From Allobosea sp. (GTDB taxonomy: Bacteria; Pseudomonadota; Alphaproteobacteria; Rhizobiales; Beijerinckiaceae): a DNA stretch of 43,868 nucleotides. Position 1 is the first letter of the stretch. Each line of letters opens with the position of its first letter. The position numbers and the translations under genes are program-made. The notes beneath the pieces are model-generated. The model saw only the letters and a program-made list of their open reading frames with translations. It was not told the origin of the DNA and ran no database searches. The stretch lies in assembly GCF_030694325.1 (NCBI RefSeq), contig NZ_JAUXYO010000242.1:1-43868 (forward strand), in the 5' to 3' direction. Below are positions 16,875 to 25,084 of this stretch, piece by piece.

Positions 16875-18845
16875 ATGGTCGACAAGATCACCTTGCAGGT
16901 TCTGGCGAACCACTGCCGCGCGGCGGCCGAGAACATGGCCTACACGCTCTATCGCACGGCCCACTCGACCTTCGTCAAGGAGACCGAGGACTTCACCGTG
17001 ATGGTGATGGACCGGACCGGCCGCGTCGTCGCCGTGCCGATGGATCTGGGCGCGACCTGGTATCCGGGCATGAACTACAACCGCGCGATCGAGCTCGTCG
17101 ACGAATACCGGCCCGGCGACATCGCCTTCACCAACGACCCCTATAGCGGCTATCTCGCCACCCACGCGCCCGACACGCATCTGTGGAAGCCGATCTTCCA
17201 CGAGGGCGAGATCGTCTGCTTCGTCGGCGGCCATGTCCACAACACGGACATGGGCGGCGCCGTGCCGGCCTCGCTCTCCCGCTCGCTGACGGAGATCCAC
17301 CAGGAGGGCATCCGCTTCCCGCCGATGACGCTGATGCGCGACGGCGCCTTCGACGAGACGATCCTGCGGATCATGACGATGAACGTCCGCAAGCCCGCCC
17401 TCAACATGGGTGACCTGAAGGCGCTCGCCGGCGCGCTCAACACCGGCGAGCGCAAGATCCTGGCGATGGTCCGGAAGTTCGGCGCGAAGGGCTTCATGGA
17501 CGGTCTCGACGGGCTGATGAACTATGCCGAGCATCAGGCCCGCGACATCCTGCGCGGGATGCCGGACGGCGAATATGTCTTCGCCGACTATGCCGACGAG
17601 GACGGCGTCGACGGCAATCCCTGCCGGCTGAAGCTGACGCTGACCATCAAGGGCGACGAGGCGATCCTCGACTTCACCGGTTCCGACCCGCAGCTCGGCT
17701 CCTCGCTCAACGTGCCCACAGGCTCCGACCCTCGTCACACCCTGCTGCTCGTCGGCGTCTACTACGTCCTCTACACGCTGAACCCGCAGATCCTGCTCAA
17801 CTCCGGCCTGACCCGACCCTTCACCTGCATCGCGCCCGAAGGCACGGTGCTGAACCCGACCTTCCCGGCCGCCGTCGGCATGCGCAGCCTGACCTGCGCA
17901 AGGCTGCGCAGCCTGGTCTTCGGCGCCTTCAGCCTCGCGGTGCCCGAGCGCATGCCCGCCGCGCCGGCGGGCTCCAGCTCGATCGTCAACGTCATGACCA
18001 CCGACGAGCGCACGCATCGCAGCGTCATCGCCGCGATCAACCCGGTCGTCGGCGGCGGCGGCGGCATGCCCCATCGCGACGGCACCAATGGCTCGGGCGC
18101 GGACGCCGCCTATCTCAAGAACACGCCGATCGAGATCACCGAGACCGAGGTGCCGATCCAGTTCACCCGCTATGGCCTGCTGCCGGATTCGGGCGGCCCC
18201 GGCCGCTGGCGCGGCGGGCTCGCCACCGTGATGGAGTTCAAGGTCTTCTCGCCGAACTCGCGCATCACCGTGCGCAACCGCGACCGTTCGATCTTCCGCC
18301 CCTGGGGCACGCTCGGCGGGCTTAGCGCCGAAACCTCGAACTTCATCATCAACCCCGGCCGGGCCGGCGAACGCATCCTCGGCAACACCGATATTGCCAT
18401 CGCCGAGCCCGGCGACGTCATCCACATCCATTCACCGGGCGGCGGCGGGCGCGGCTGCCCGCTGGAGCGCGAGCCGGAGCGGGTGCGGCTCGATGTCGAG
18501 CGCGGCTATGTCGGGGTTGAAGCGGCGAAAGCGCGCTACGGCGTGGTGATCACCGACGGCGTCGTCGATGCCGAGGCGACGGCGGCCCTGCGGGCCGAGA
18601 TGCGCAAGGAGGTCCATACGACCCATTTCCATTTCGGCCCGGAGCGCGACGTCTTCGAGCGCCTCTGGACGAAGGGCAATTACGACGCCCTGACGCGGCT
18701 GCTCGCGGCCCTGCCGGTCCATTGGCGCTTCTTCGTCAAGACCAAGCTCTTCGCCGCAATGCGCGAGGTGGAGAATGGCGGCGATGTCTCCGCCGCCTTC
18801 ACAGCCGTGCGGCGCGACTATCCGCAGGTGCCGGAGGTCGTTTGA
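16875..18845 (+). CDS. hyuB: Hydantoinase/oxoprolinase subunit B (HyuB)
   Basis: Protein of 656 residues, start MVDKITLQVLANHCRAAAENMAYTL. It contains HyuB hallmarks: ERTADFTVMV-like KETEDFTVMVMD, FTNDPYSGYLATHAPDTHLWKPIFHEGEIV near residue 80-110, GGHVHNTDMGG, PVVGGGGG near residue 390, and the C-terminal SPGGGGRGCPLERE. Together with HyuA it makes the ATP-dependent cyclic-amide hydrolase, B carrying the metal-dependent hydrolytic site. Spacing of two bases from hyuA implies one transcript. It is followed by a palindromic repeat and the convergent MOSC gene. Length is slightly above the usual 520-600 because of a C-terminal extension (residues about 560-656) that I do not recognise. Confidence 0.9.
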   Translation: MVDKITLQVLANHCRAAAENMAYTLYRTAHSTFVKETEDFTVMVMDRTGRVVAVPMDLGATWYPGMNYNRAIELVDEYRPGDIAFTNDPYSGYLATHAPDTHLWKPIFHEGEIVCFVGGHVHNTDMGGAVPASLSRSLTEIHQEGIRFPPMTLMRDGAFDETILRIMTMNVRKPALNMGDLKALAGALNTGERKILAMVRKFGAKGFMDGLDGLMNYAEHQARDILRGMPDGEYVFADYADEDGVDGNPCRLKLTLTIKGDEAILDFTGSDPQLGSSLNVPTGSDPRHTLLLVGVYYVLYTLNPQILLNSGLTRPFTCIAPEGTVLNPTFPAAVGMRSLTCARLRSLVFGAFSLAVPERMPAAPAGSSSIVNVMTTDERTHRSVIAAINPVVGGGGGMPHRDGTNGSGADAAYLKNTPIEITETEVPIQFTRYGLLPDSGGPGRWRGGLATVMEFKVFSPNSRITVRNRDRSIFRPWGTLGGLSAETSNFIINPGRAGERILGNTDIAIAEPGDVIHIHSPGGGGRGCPLEREPERVRLDVERGYVGVEAAKARYGVVITDGVVDAEATAALRAEMRKEVHTTHFHFGPERDVFERLWTKGNYDALTRLLAALPVHWRFFVKTKLFAAMREVENGGDVSAAFTAVRRDYPQVPEVV

Positions 18846-18852
18846 GCCGCAC

Positions 18853-18932
18853 CGTCATTGCGAGCGCAGCGAAGCAATCCAGGAGCCGTCGAGCGAACCC
18901 GTCTGGATTGCTTCGCTGCGTTCGCAATGACG
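18853..18932. repeat. Palindromic intergenic repeat, family B copy 1
   Basis: An 80-base hairpin with 30-base arms at 18853-18882 and 18903-18932 (CGTCATTGCGAGCGCAGCGA and its near-perfect complement), loop about 20 bases. It lies exactly between the ends of the convergent hyuB and MOSC genes, where it may act as a two-way terminator. A second copy at 32805-32886 sits in the same kind of place. Confidence 0.92.
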
Positions 18933-18957
18933 CGGAAAGGCCTCGCAAGCCTGGGAG

Positions 18958-19686
18958 CTACGATAGGCTCACCACATCTCCGGCCCGAATCTCACCGGGC
19001 GCCACCACGTCGCAATAGATCCCGAAATTGCGTCCGTAGCGCTTCACGATCGTTCGCAGCAGCTCGACATCGAGCGGCAGCCCCTCCTGTTCGAGGGTGA
19101 TGAAGCCGCAGCGCCCGCAGGGCTCGCTGCCCCTCAGCACGACCTCGCCGATCCGGATCTCCCGGCCGATCCAGCCCTGCTCCGGCATCGCGTCCGCCTC
19201 GTCCGGCCAGTCTACGACGACACTGGGGCGAAAGCGCCGTTCGTCGATGACGCTCTCGGGATGGTCGCGCCCGAGACTGCGCATCGCGGCCGTGGTGATG
19301 AGATGCAGCGGCGCATGCTCGTAGCGCGGCCGGAAGCCCTCGCCGGGAACGGGATCGAAGGGCTTCAGCAGCGGCCGGAACCCGAAGACCGCCGACAGCG
19401 CCTCGATCGTTTTCGGATCGTCGGGGCCTGCCCAGCTCTCGCCATCGGCAGTGATCGCGACGCCCTCGCCGGTGAAGCGGGCATGGCCGCGCGGCACCTC
19501 GATGAAGTGCTTCTCGCGGCCGGGCGAGGCGATCCGCCCCGTCTGCGCGTCGAGCAGGCCCCAGAGGCGGTCACCCACGATGCCCGCCGGGCCGACCGGC
19601 GCCGTCTCCAGCCGCTCCCCGCCCATCGAACTGACCGGATAGCGCCAGAGCGACGCGACCGATCCCGTCACGGCAGTCTCCGTCAC
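18958..19686 (-). CDS. MOSC-domain protein
   Basis: Protein of 242 residues beginning at GTG 19686 (the N-terminal MTETAVTGSVASLWRYPVSSMGGERL gives the MOSC beta-barrel start). The GTG overlaps the stop of the DppC-type permease by four bases, so it is in that operon. The C-terminal MOSC domain has the cysteine-bearing motif EPCGRCGFITLEQEGL (residues about 190-205), where this family binds sulfur or molybdenum cofactor. Relatives (mARC, YcbX, YiiM) reduce N-hydroxylated compounds or handle sulfur transfer. Its place at the end of an importer operon suggests it acts on an imported N-oxygenated or sulfur compound; that is inference. Confidence 0.85.
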   Translation of the reverse strand: MTETAVTGSVASLWRYPVSSMGGERLETAPVGPAGIVGDRLWGLLDAQTGRIASPGREKHFIEVPRGHARFTGEGVAITADGESWAGPDDPKTIEALSAVFGFRPLLKPFDPVPGEGFRPRYEHAPLHLITTAAMRSLGRDHPESVIDERRFRPSVVVDWPDEADAMPEQGWIGREIRIGEVVLRGSEPCGRCGFITLEQEGLPLDVELLRTIVKRYGRNFGIYCDVVAPGEIRAGDVVSLS

Positions 19687-20573
19687 GGCAGGTCCATGCG
19701 CGGATCGAGAGCGTCGCGCAGGCCGTCGCCGACGAAGTTGAAACTCGTCACCGCCAGCGTGATCGCGGCGCCGGGGATGATGGCGAGCCAGGGCGCGCTC
19801 GTCAGATAGCTCTGCGCGTTCTCGAGCATGTTGCCCCAGCTCGGCGTCGGTGGCTGGATGCCGTAGCCGAGGAAAGAGATGTAGCTCTCGGCCAGGATCG
19901 CATGGGCGACGTTCAGCGTGGCCGCGACCACGATCGGCGCGATCGCGTTGGGCAGGAGCTCGCGCACCATGATGCGGATGTTGCTCGAGCCCATGGCGAC
20001 CGCCGCCTGCGCGAATTCCCGCGTCCGCAGCGAGCGGATCTGGGCCTCGACGACGCGGGCGACCTCCATCCAGGAGGTCATCGCGATCAGCATCACGATC
20101 GACGGCACGGAAGGCTGGATCAGCGCCGAGATCGCCAGCAGCAGGAAGATCGTCGGGAAGCACAGCATCGCGTCGACGAAGCGCATCAGCGCCGCGCCGA
20201 TCACGCCCTGATAATAACCCGCCGCGACACCGACCGCGATGCCGATCCCCATCGCCAGCACCATCGCGCAGAAGCCGACGGCCAGCGAGATCCGCCCCGC
20301 CATCAGCAGTCTCGCCAGGATGTCGCGCCCAAGCGGATCGGTCCCGAGGATATGCGGTCCCGAGAAGGGTGGCGCGAAACGCTGCCGGATGTCGATGAAG
20401 GTGTCGCTGTAAGGCAGCAGCATCGGCCCGAAGACGCAGGCGAGCGTCATCAGGATGATCGTCACCGCTCCGAAGACCGCGAGCTTGTGCCGCCGGAAGC
20501 GGCGCATGCCGCGGCTGTTCCAGAAGCCCTCCGCGCGGGCGGGCAGAGCGTCGAGCGTCGGATCGAGACTCAT
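19683..20573 (-). CDS. ABC importer permease 2, DppC type
   Basis: Inner-membrane permease of 296 residues from ATG 20573 (MSLDPTLDALPARAEGFW). After a cytoplasmic N-terminus, TM1 is KLAVFGAVTIILMTLACVFG, followed by GPHILGTDPLGRDILARL and the transport domain with EAA loop (LRTREFAQAAVAMG). The tail VGDGLRDALDPRMDLP is typical. It overlaps the DppB-type stop by four bases (ATGA) and is overlapped by the MOSC gene. It pairs with the 20570-21526 product. No ATPase gene is adjacent. Confidence 0.93.
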   Translation of the reverse strand: MSLDPTLDALPARAEGFWNSRGMRRFRRHKLAVFGAVTIILMTLACVFGPMLLPYSDTFIDIRQRFAPPFSGPHILGTDPLGRDILARLLMAGRISLAVGFCAMVLAMGIGIAVGVAAGYYQGVIGAALMRFVDAMLCFPTIFLLLAISALIQPSVPSIVMLIAMTSWMEVARVVEAQIRSLRTREFAQAAVAMGSSNIRIMVRELLPNAIAPIVVAATLNVAHAILAESYISFLGYGIQPPTPSWGNMLENAQSYLTSAPWLAIIPGAAITLAVTSFNFVGDGLRDALDPRMDLP

Positions 20574-21526
20574 CGGCCGCTCCTCGCGATGCGGGGATCG
20601 GCGACTCCGTAGAGCAGATCGGCGAGCAGACTGCCGAGCAGCACCATGACGGCGGTGAACATCAGGATGCCCATCACCACCGGATAGTCGCGATAGCTGA
20701 TCGAATCGAGGAAGAGCCGCCCCATGCCGGGCCAGGTGAAGACCGTCTCGGTGACGAGCGCGCCCGAGAGCAGCGAGGGCACATGCAGGCCGGTGATCGT
20801 GATCATCGGCAGCAGCGCATTGCGCAGCACATGCTTCATCAGGATCTGCCGTTCCGGCACACCCTTGGCACGGGCCGTGCGGACGAAGTCCTGGTTGATG
20901 ACGTCGAGCATCGAGGAGCGCATGTAGCGGCTCCAGACCGCGGTCGAGACCAGCGCCAGAACGATGCAGGGCCCGACCAGGTGGTGCAGCCGGTTCAGGA
21001 AGGAGCCGTCGCCGATGGTGAAGCGGTTGCCCGAGGGCAGCCAGCCGAGCCCGACCGAGAAGACGTAGATCACGACGAGTCCGAACCAGAAGGTCGGAAT
21101 CGACAGCGCGATCATCGTGCCGATCGTGGCGATGCTGTCGAACAGCGAATAACGCTTCACCGCGCCGATGATGCCGATCCAGGCGCCGATCAGCATGGCG
21201 AGCAGCGTCGAGCTCAGCATCAGCTCCAGCGTCGGCCCGAGATGGCCGGCGATGATGTGCAGCACCGGCTGCTGGTCGCGATAGGACAGGCCCCAATCGC
21301 CGCTCAGCATGCGCCAGAGCCACTCGGCATACTGAACCGGCAGAGGCCGGTTCAGCCCGAGCTGCTCGATGATGCGGTCGAGATCCTCCTGGTTCATCTC
21401 GCCGCCGGCCGCGAATTGCGACAGCGGCCCGCCCGGAGCCAGATGCAGGATCGCAAAGCCGATCATCGAGACGATCAGCAGCAGCAGGATCGCCTGCATC
21501 AGTCTTTGCAGAAGAAAGCCGCTCAT
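20570..21526 (-). CDS. ABC importer permease 2, DppB type
   Basis: Inner-membrane permease of 318 residues: TM1 ILLLLIVSMIGFAILHLAPGG, periplasmic loop with QLGLNRPLPVQYAEWLWRMLSGDWGLS, then the transport domain with EAA loop (INQDFVRTARAKGVPERQI), LRNALLPMITITGLH and FTWPGMGRLFLDSISYRDYP. The tail is LLYGVADPRIARSGR. It starts 50 bases after the binding-protein stop and overlaps the DppC-type gene. Forms the channel with that partner; the nucleotide-binding subunit must come from elsewhere, for example the fused ATPase at 7930-9633. Confidence 0.93.
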   Translation of the reverse strand: MSGFLLQRLMQAILLLLIVSMIGFAILHLAPGGPLSQFAAGGEMNQEDLDRIIEQLGLNRPLPVQYAEWLWRMLSGDWGLSYRDQQPVLHIIAGHLGPTLELMLSSTLLAMLIGAWIGIIGAVKRYSLFDSIATIGTMIALSIPTFWFGLVVIYVFSVGLGWLPSGNRFTIGDGSFLNRLHHLVGPCIVLALVSTAVWSRYMRSSMLDVINQDFVRTARAKGVPERQILMKHVLRNALLPMITITGLHVPSLLSGALVTETVFTWPGMGRLFLDSISYRDYPVVMGILMFTAVMVLLGSLLADLLYGVADPRIARSGR

Positions 21527-21577
21527 GGCGCGCTCGGCTTCGCGGTGGAGAGGTCCGGGCGGGGGCGCGTCATGGTC

Positions 21578-23269
21578 TCAGCGCGCCCAGTACCAGCTGC
21601 CCATGTTCCAGGTGTTCTGGCGGGCGTTGACGTTGGGCTCGTAGCCGATCAGGCCTTCCTTGTAGCCCTCGACGGGGGCGTACTGGTAGATCGGCAGGAT
21701 CGGCAGTTCCTCGCGGGCGATCTCCTGCAGCTTCCAGTAGATCGCCTTGCGCTTCTCCTGGTCGAAGGTGGTCTGTCCGTCCTTCAGCAGCTTGTCGACC
21801 TCGGCGTTCTGCCACTGCATCTGGTTGGCGCCGCTGCCGTTCTTGGCCGGGATCGCATCGGAGGCGAAGCGCGCCGCCGGATCGGGATCGATCACGGTAC
21901 GGAAGGCGGTGCCGACGATCAGCGATTCGAATTTCGAGCGCGTGTAGAACTCGCCCCAGATCACCGCAGCCGGCATGTTGTTGATCGTCATCTTGGCGCC
22001 GATCTGGGCCCAGTCCTGCATCATCAGCTGCTGGGCCTGCTCGCGCAGCGCCGCGCCGGTCGTCGTCGAGACGGCAAAGGTCAGCGGGACGCCGTCCTTC
22101 ATCCGCGTGCCCGAGCCCGAGCGCTTCCAGCCGGCCTCGTCGAGGATCTTGTTGGCGAGGGCAGGATCGTAGACGTGCTTGGGGAGGTTGGGGTTGTAGG
22201 CCCAGGAATCCTGAGGCGTGAAGGATTCGGTGGGGATGTGGAGACCGTAATAGATGATGTCGATGATCGCCTGCTTGTTCAGCGAGGCGTAGAGCGCCTT
22301 GCGCACCGCCTTGTCCTTCAAGACGGGATGCTCGAGATTCGGCATCAGCATTTCCAGCGAGGCGCTGGGGATCTTCACGACCTTGCGGCCCGGCAGCTTG
22401 ACCGCCTCGGCATAGAAATTGGCCGGGATGCCGGTACCGATGATCAGGTCGACTTGGCCGGTGCGGAACTGCGCATAGAGCGCGGTCTGGTCGGGCACGT
22501 ATTTGAGGACGGCGCGCTCCAGATAGGGGCCCTTGCCGTGGAACTTGTCGTTGGCGACGAGCTGGATGTTGTCGCCGGGCGTGCGCGTGCCCCATTTGAA
22601 CGGGCCGGTACCGACGGGCGTCTGGTTGAACGGCGCGGTGTTCGGGTCGGCCGCCTTTTCGAGAATGTGCTTGGGCACGATGAAGGTGTTGGACAGCAGC
22701 GCCAGATAGGGCGCATAGGCCTTCTCCATCCGCCAGGAAATCTCCAGCGGTCCGGTGACCTTGATGTCCTTTACGAAGGCATGGCCGACGCGGGTACGGG
22801 CCTTGAAGCCCGGCGCGTTGATCAACTCGAGCGTGTACTTGACGTCCTCTGCCGTGAAAGGCGTGCCGTCATGCCAGGTGACGCCGGGACGCAGCTTGAC
22901 CTTCCAGGCGAGACCGCCCTCGGAGATCCCGCCATTGGCTTCGCTGGGTATCTCCCGCGCGAGGTCGGGCATGAGATTGCCTTTGGGATCGGCCACCCAC
23001 ATCGTGTTGAAGATCTGCATCCAGACCGTCTCGTCGACCTCGATGCCCGGCATCAGCGGGTTGAAGGCGGTCGGCTCCTGCGACAGGCCGACGACGACCT
23101 GCCCGGTGGGTTTGGACGGCGGTGGCGGGGCCGCTTTGGTCTGGGCGCGGGCACTGCCCAGCCCCGTCGCCGCGAGCAGGCCGCCGGCGCCGAGCGCGAG
23201 CATGTCGCGGCGGTGGATCGCGGGCATCGGGAAAGCGGACGTCACGCTGCCGTCGGATATCTTGGTCAT
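21578..23269 (-). CDS. ABC importer 2 substrate-binding protein (SBP family 5)
   Basis: Periplasmic binding protein of 563 residues. ATG 23269 has AGGGG six bases upstream. The N-terminus holds a Tat-type signal (HRRDMLALGAGGLLAATGL, residues 19-37, cleavage near SARAQ). The mature protein has the family-5 signature EPTAFNPLMPGIEVDETVWMQIFNTM, EGGLAWKVKLRPGVTWHDGTPFTAEDVKYTLELI, and LPILPIYQYAPVEG towards the C-terminus. It is the first gene of a minus-strand operon (binding protein, DppB, DppC, MOSC) and diverges from the FAD-oxidoreductase series. It should deliver the compound that the facing catabolic genes degrade. Confidence 0.93.
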   Translation of the reverse strand: MTKISDGSVTSAFPMPAIHRRDMLALGAGGLLAATGLGSARAQTKAAPPPPSKPTGQVVVGLSQEPTAFNPLMPGIEVDETVWMQIFNTMWVADPKGNLMPDLAREIPSEANGGISEGGLAWKVKLRPGVTWHDGTPFTAEDVKYTLELINAPGFKARTRVGHAFVKDIKVTGPLEISWRMEKAYAPYLALLSNTFIVPKHILEKAADPNTAPFNQTPVGTGPFKWGTRTPGDNIQLVANDKFHGKGPYLERAVLKYVPDQTALYAQFRTGQVDLIIGTGIPANFYAEAVKLPGRKVVKIPSASLEMLMPNLEHPVLKDKAVRKALYASLNKQAIIDIIYYGLHIPTESFTPQDSWAYNPNLPKHVYDPALANKILDEAGWKRSGSGTRMKDGVPLTFAVSTTTGAALREQAQQLMMQDWAQIGAKMTINNMPAAVIWGEFYTRSKFESLIVGTAFRTVIDPDPAARFASDAIPAKNGSGANQMQWQNAEVDKLLKDGQTTFDQEKRKAIYWKLQEIAREELPILPIYQYAPVEGYKEGLIGYEPNVNARQNTWNMGSWYWAR

Positions 23270-23405
23270 TGGAAACCCCTCTTTATGAGCGACGAGCCTG
23301 CTTCTGCGGCAGGCGATGACGGTTGGCCGATTGTCGGCCCTCCCCTCACGCTAGGCAACGTCGGCGGTATCGGACGCCGATGACCGCGGGCAGGTGCACA
23401 GATTA

Positions 23406-23420
23406 TGCCGTTTGACGGCA
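23406..23420. promoter_or_regulatory. Candidate operator in divergent region
   Basis: The 232-base gap between binding protein 2 and the first FAD oxidoreductase contains a perfect 6-3-6 palindrome TGCCGT-TTG-ACGGCA. It is embedded in a wider TATGCC (23404-23409)...GGCATA (23428-23433) pair. It lies about 80 bases before the oxidoreductase start and 137 before the importer start, a position fitting control of both. The binding regulator is not encoded in the immediate surroundings. Confidence 0.45.
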
Positions 23421-23501
23421 CGCCTTTGGCATAGGCTTCTGCCGCGATGCGGTGCTATCGAGGCCCCGTTTCCGGCCCATGCCGAAGGATCGAACGCTGC
23501 C

Positions 23502-24836
23502 ATGTCGCCCCCGGTCACACGCATCCACAGCGACGAGACGCTGCCCGCTCAAGCCGACGTCGTCGTCATCGGCGGTGGCGTCGCCGGCATCACCGCAGCC
23601 TACAATCTCGCGAAGAAGGGCCATTCGGTCGCGGTGGTCGAGAAGGGCTATGTCGCCGGCGAACAGTCGAGCCGGAACTGGGGCTGGTGCCGCCAGCAGA
23701 ACCGGGACCTGCGCGAACTTCCCCTCGCCCAGCGCGCGCTCGAAATGTGGAAGGGCATGAACGAGGAGCTCGGCGCCGACACCGGCTTCCGCCACACCGG
23801 CCTCGTCTATGTCACGACCAAGCCGTCTGACCTCGCCGCCTGGTCGGGCTGGATCGACAAGGCCCGCGAGATGCAGATGCACAGCCGCGTGCTCTCCGCC
23901 GCCGAGGCGAAGGAGATGTCGCCGGGCTCGGCCGAGAACTGGATCGGCGGCGTGCATTCCCCCGGCGACGGCAAGGCCGAGCCGTCCCTGGCGGTTCCCG
24001 CCTTCGCCGAAGCCGCGCGCAGGCTCGGCGTCACCATCCACCAGGACTGCGCGGCCCGCGGCCTCGAGACCTCGGCCGGCCGGGTGTCGGCCGTCGTGAC
24101 CGAAAAAGGCACAATCAGGACCAGCAGCGTGCTCGTCGCCGGCGGCGTCTGGACCTCGATGTTCTGCCGCCATCACGGCATCGACATGCCGCTCGCCGGC
24201 GTCCAGTCGACCTCCTTCTTCACCGCGCCGATCTCCGGCCCGCCGATCACCGAGGGCGGCATCTCGACGCCCGACGTCACCTTCCGGCGCCGGCTCGACG
24301 GCGGCTACACCATCGGCATCAGTGGGCGGGGCCTGCTGCGGCTCAGCCCGCAGGGCATGATGTATGCGAGGCCGTTCTGGCGGACCTTCAAGAAGCGCCA
24401 CAAGCTTCTCACGATCACCGCGGACAAGACCTTCTTCGCCGGCCCCGAGGCGCTGATGCGCTGGAGCAACGACAGCGTCTCGCCCTTCGAGCGGATGCGC
24501 ACCTTCGATCCGCCGCCGCAGGAGAAGCTGATCTCCTTCGCGCTCAAGCGCATCGCCGAGATCTATCCGCAGCTCGCCGATGTGAAGATCGTGCAGAAAT
24601 ATGGCGGGCTGATCGACTTCACGCCCGACTGGGTGCCGGTGATCTCGCCCATCGACAAGCTGCCGGGCCTCTATGTCTCGGCCGGCTTCAGCGGCCACGG
24701 CTTCGGCGTCGGCCCGGCGGCTGGCAAGCTCGCGGCCGACCTCATCGCCGGCGACGCCCCCATCGTCGATCCCCACCCCTATCGCTACAGCCGCCTTGTC
24801 GACGGTTCGGATCTGGGCGAACCCGGGCTGATGTGA
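23502..24836 (+). CDS. FAD-dependent amine oxidoreductase (DAO family), paralogue 1
   Basis: Flavoprotein of 444 residues from ATG 23502 (MSPPVTRIHSDETLPAQADV); GAAGGA lies upstream. The Rossmann dinucleotide motif is GGGVAG (residues 24-29) with Glu47 binding the adenosine ribose. A conspicuous motif SSRNWGWCRQQNRD spans residues 56-69. The C-terminus YVSAGFSGHGFGVGPAAGKLAADLIAG is the DAO signature. Such enzymes oxidise secondary or primary amines, or amino acids, to imines and so aldehydes or keto acids. It is about the same length as, and clearly homologous to, the product at 26500-27822; an amidase lies between them. Substrate is unknown; the operon with amidase and aldehyde dehydrogenase points to an amine released from an amide. 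Confidence 0.88.
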   Translation: MSPPVTRIHSDETLPAQADVVVIGGGVAGITAAYNLAKKGHSVAVVEKGYVAGEQSSRNWGWCRQQNRDLRELPLAQRALEMWKGMNEELGADTGFRHTGLVYVTTKPSDLAAWSGWIDKAREMQMHSRVLSAAEAKEMSPGSAENWIGGVHSPGDGKAEPSLAVPAFAEAARRLGVTIHQDCAARGLETSAGRVSAVVTEKGTIRTSSVLVAGGVWTSMFCRHHGIDMPLAGVQSTSFFTAPISGPPITEGGISTPDVTFRRRLDGGYTIGISGRGLLRLSPQGMMYARPFWRTFKKRHKLLTITADKTFFAGPEALMRWSNDSVSPFERMRTFDPPPQEKLISFALKRIAEIYPQLADVKIVQKYGGLIDFTPDWVPVISPIDKLPGLYVSAGFSGHGFGVGPAAGKLAADLIAGDAPIVDPHPYRYSRLVDGSDLGEPGLM

Positions 24837-24881
24837 GTACGGCGTGGGGTCCTCCCCTCCACCATCTTGGATTACACGCGA

Positions 24882-24996
24882 CGTCATCCCGGACAAGCTG
24901 CGACAGCGGCGCCGATCCGGGATCCATGCCGGAGCGCGTCCGGGAGAGGCTCAGGCATGGATCCCGGGTCTCCGCTTCGCTCCGCCCGGGATGACG
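24882..24996. repeat. Palindromic intergenic repeat, family D (C-like)
   Basis: A hairpin of 115 bases: CGTCATCCCGG at the left pairs with CCGGGATGACG at the right, and internal GATCCGGGATCCATGCC pairs with GGCATGGATCCCGGGTC. The plan is that of family C but with CATCCCGG in place of CATTCCGG. It lies within the plus-strand catabolic series, between oxidoreductase 1 and the amidase, and may reduce read-through. From 24997 to 25084 only the amidase leader and its GGAG ribosome site are seen. Confidence 0.88.
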
Positions 24997-25084
24997 CGAG
25001 GATGCCAGAACGGCCGGTGCGGCATGGATTTCCGCGGTAGCCCTCGCTAAGCGAAAAGGCTCGAATCCAACCGGAGAGACGATC

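Noticed and set aside
18958-20163. A 401-residue fused protein ending in MOSC
   Set aside because: The part before codon 19686 is out of frame with the DppC permease that it overlaps; GTG 19686 with a four-base overlap explains the MOSC gene.
20783-23383. Open frame of 866 codons on the plus strand
   Set aside because: It runs antisense across importer 2 and the binding protein, with Arg/Asp/Gly/His-rich composition typical of a shadow in high-GC DNA, and no family resemblance.
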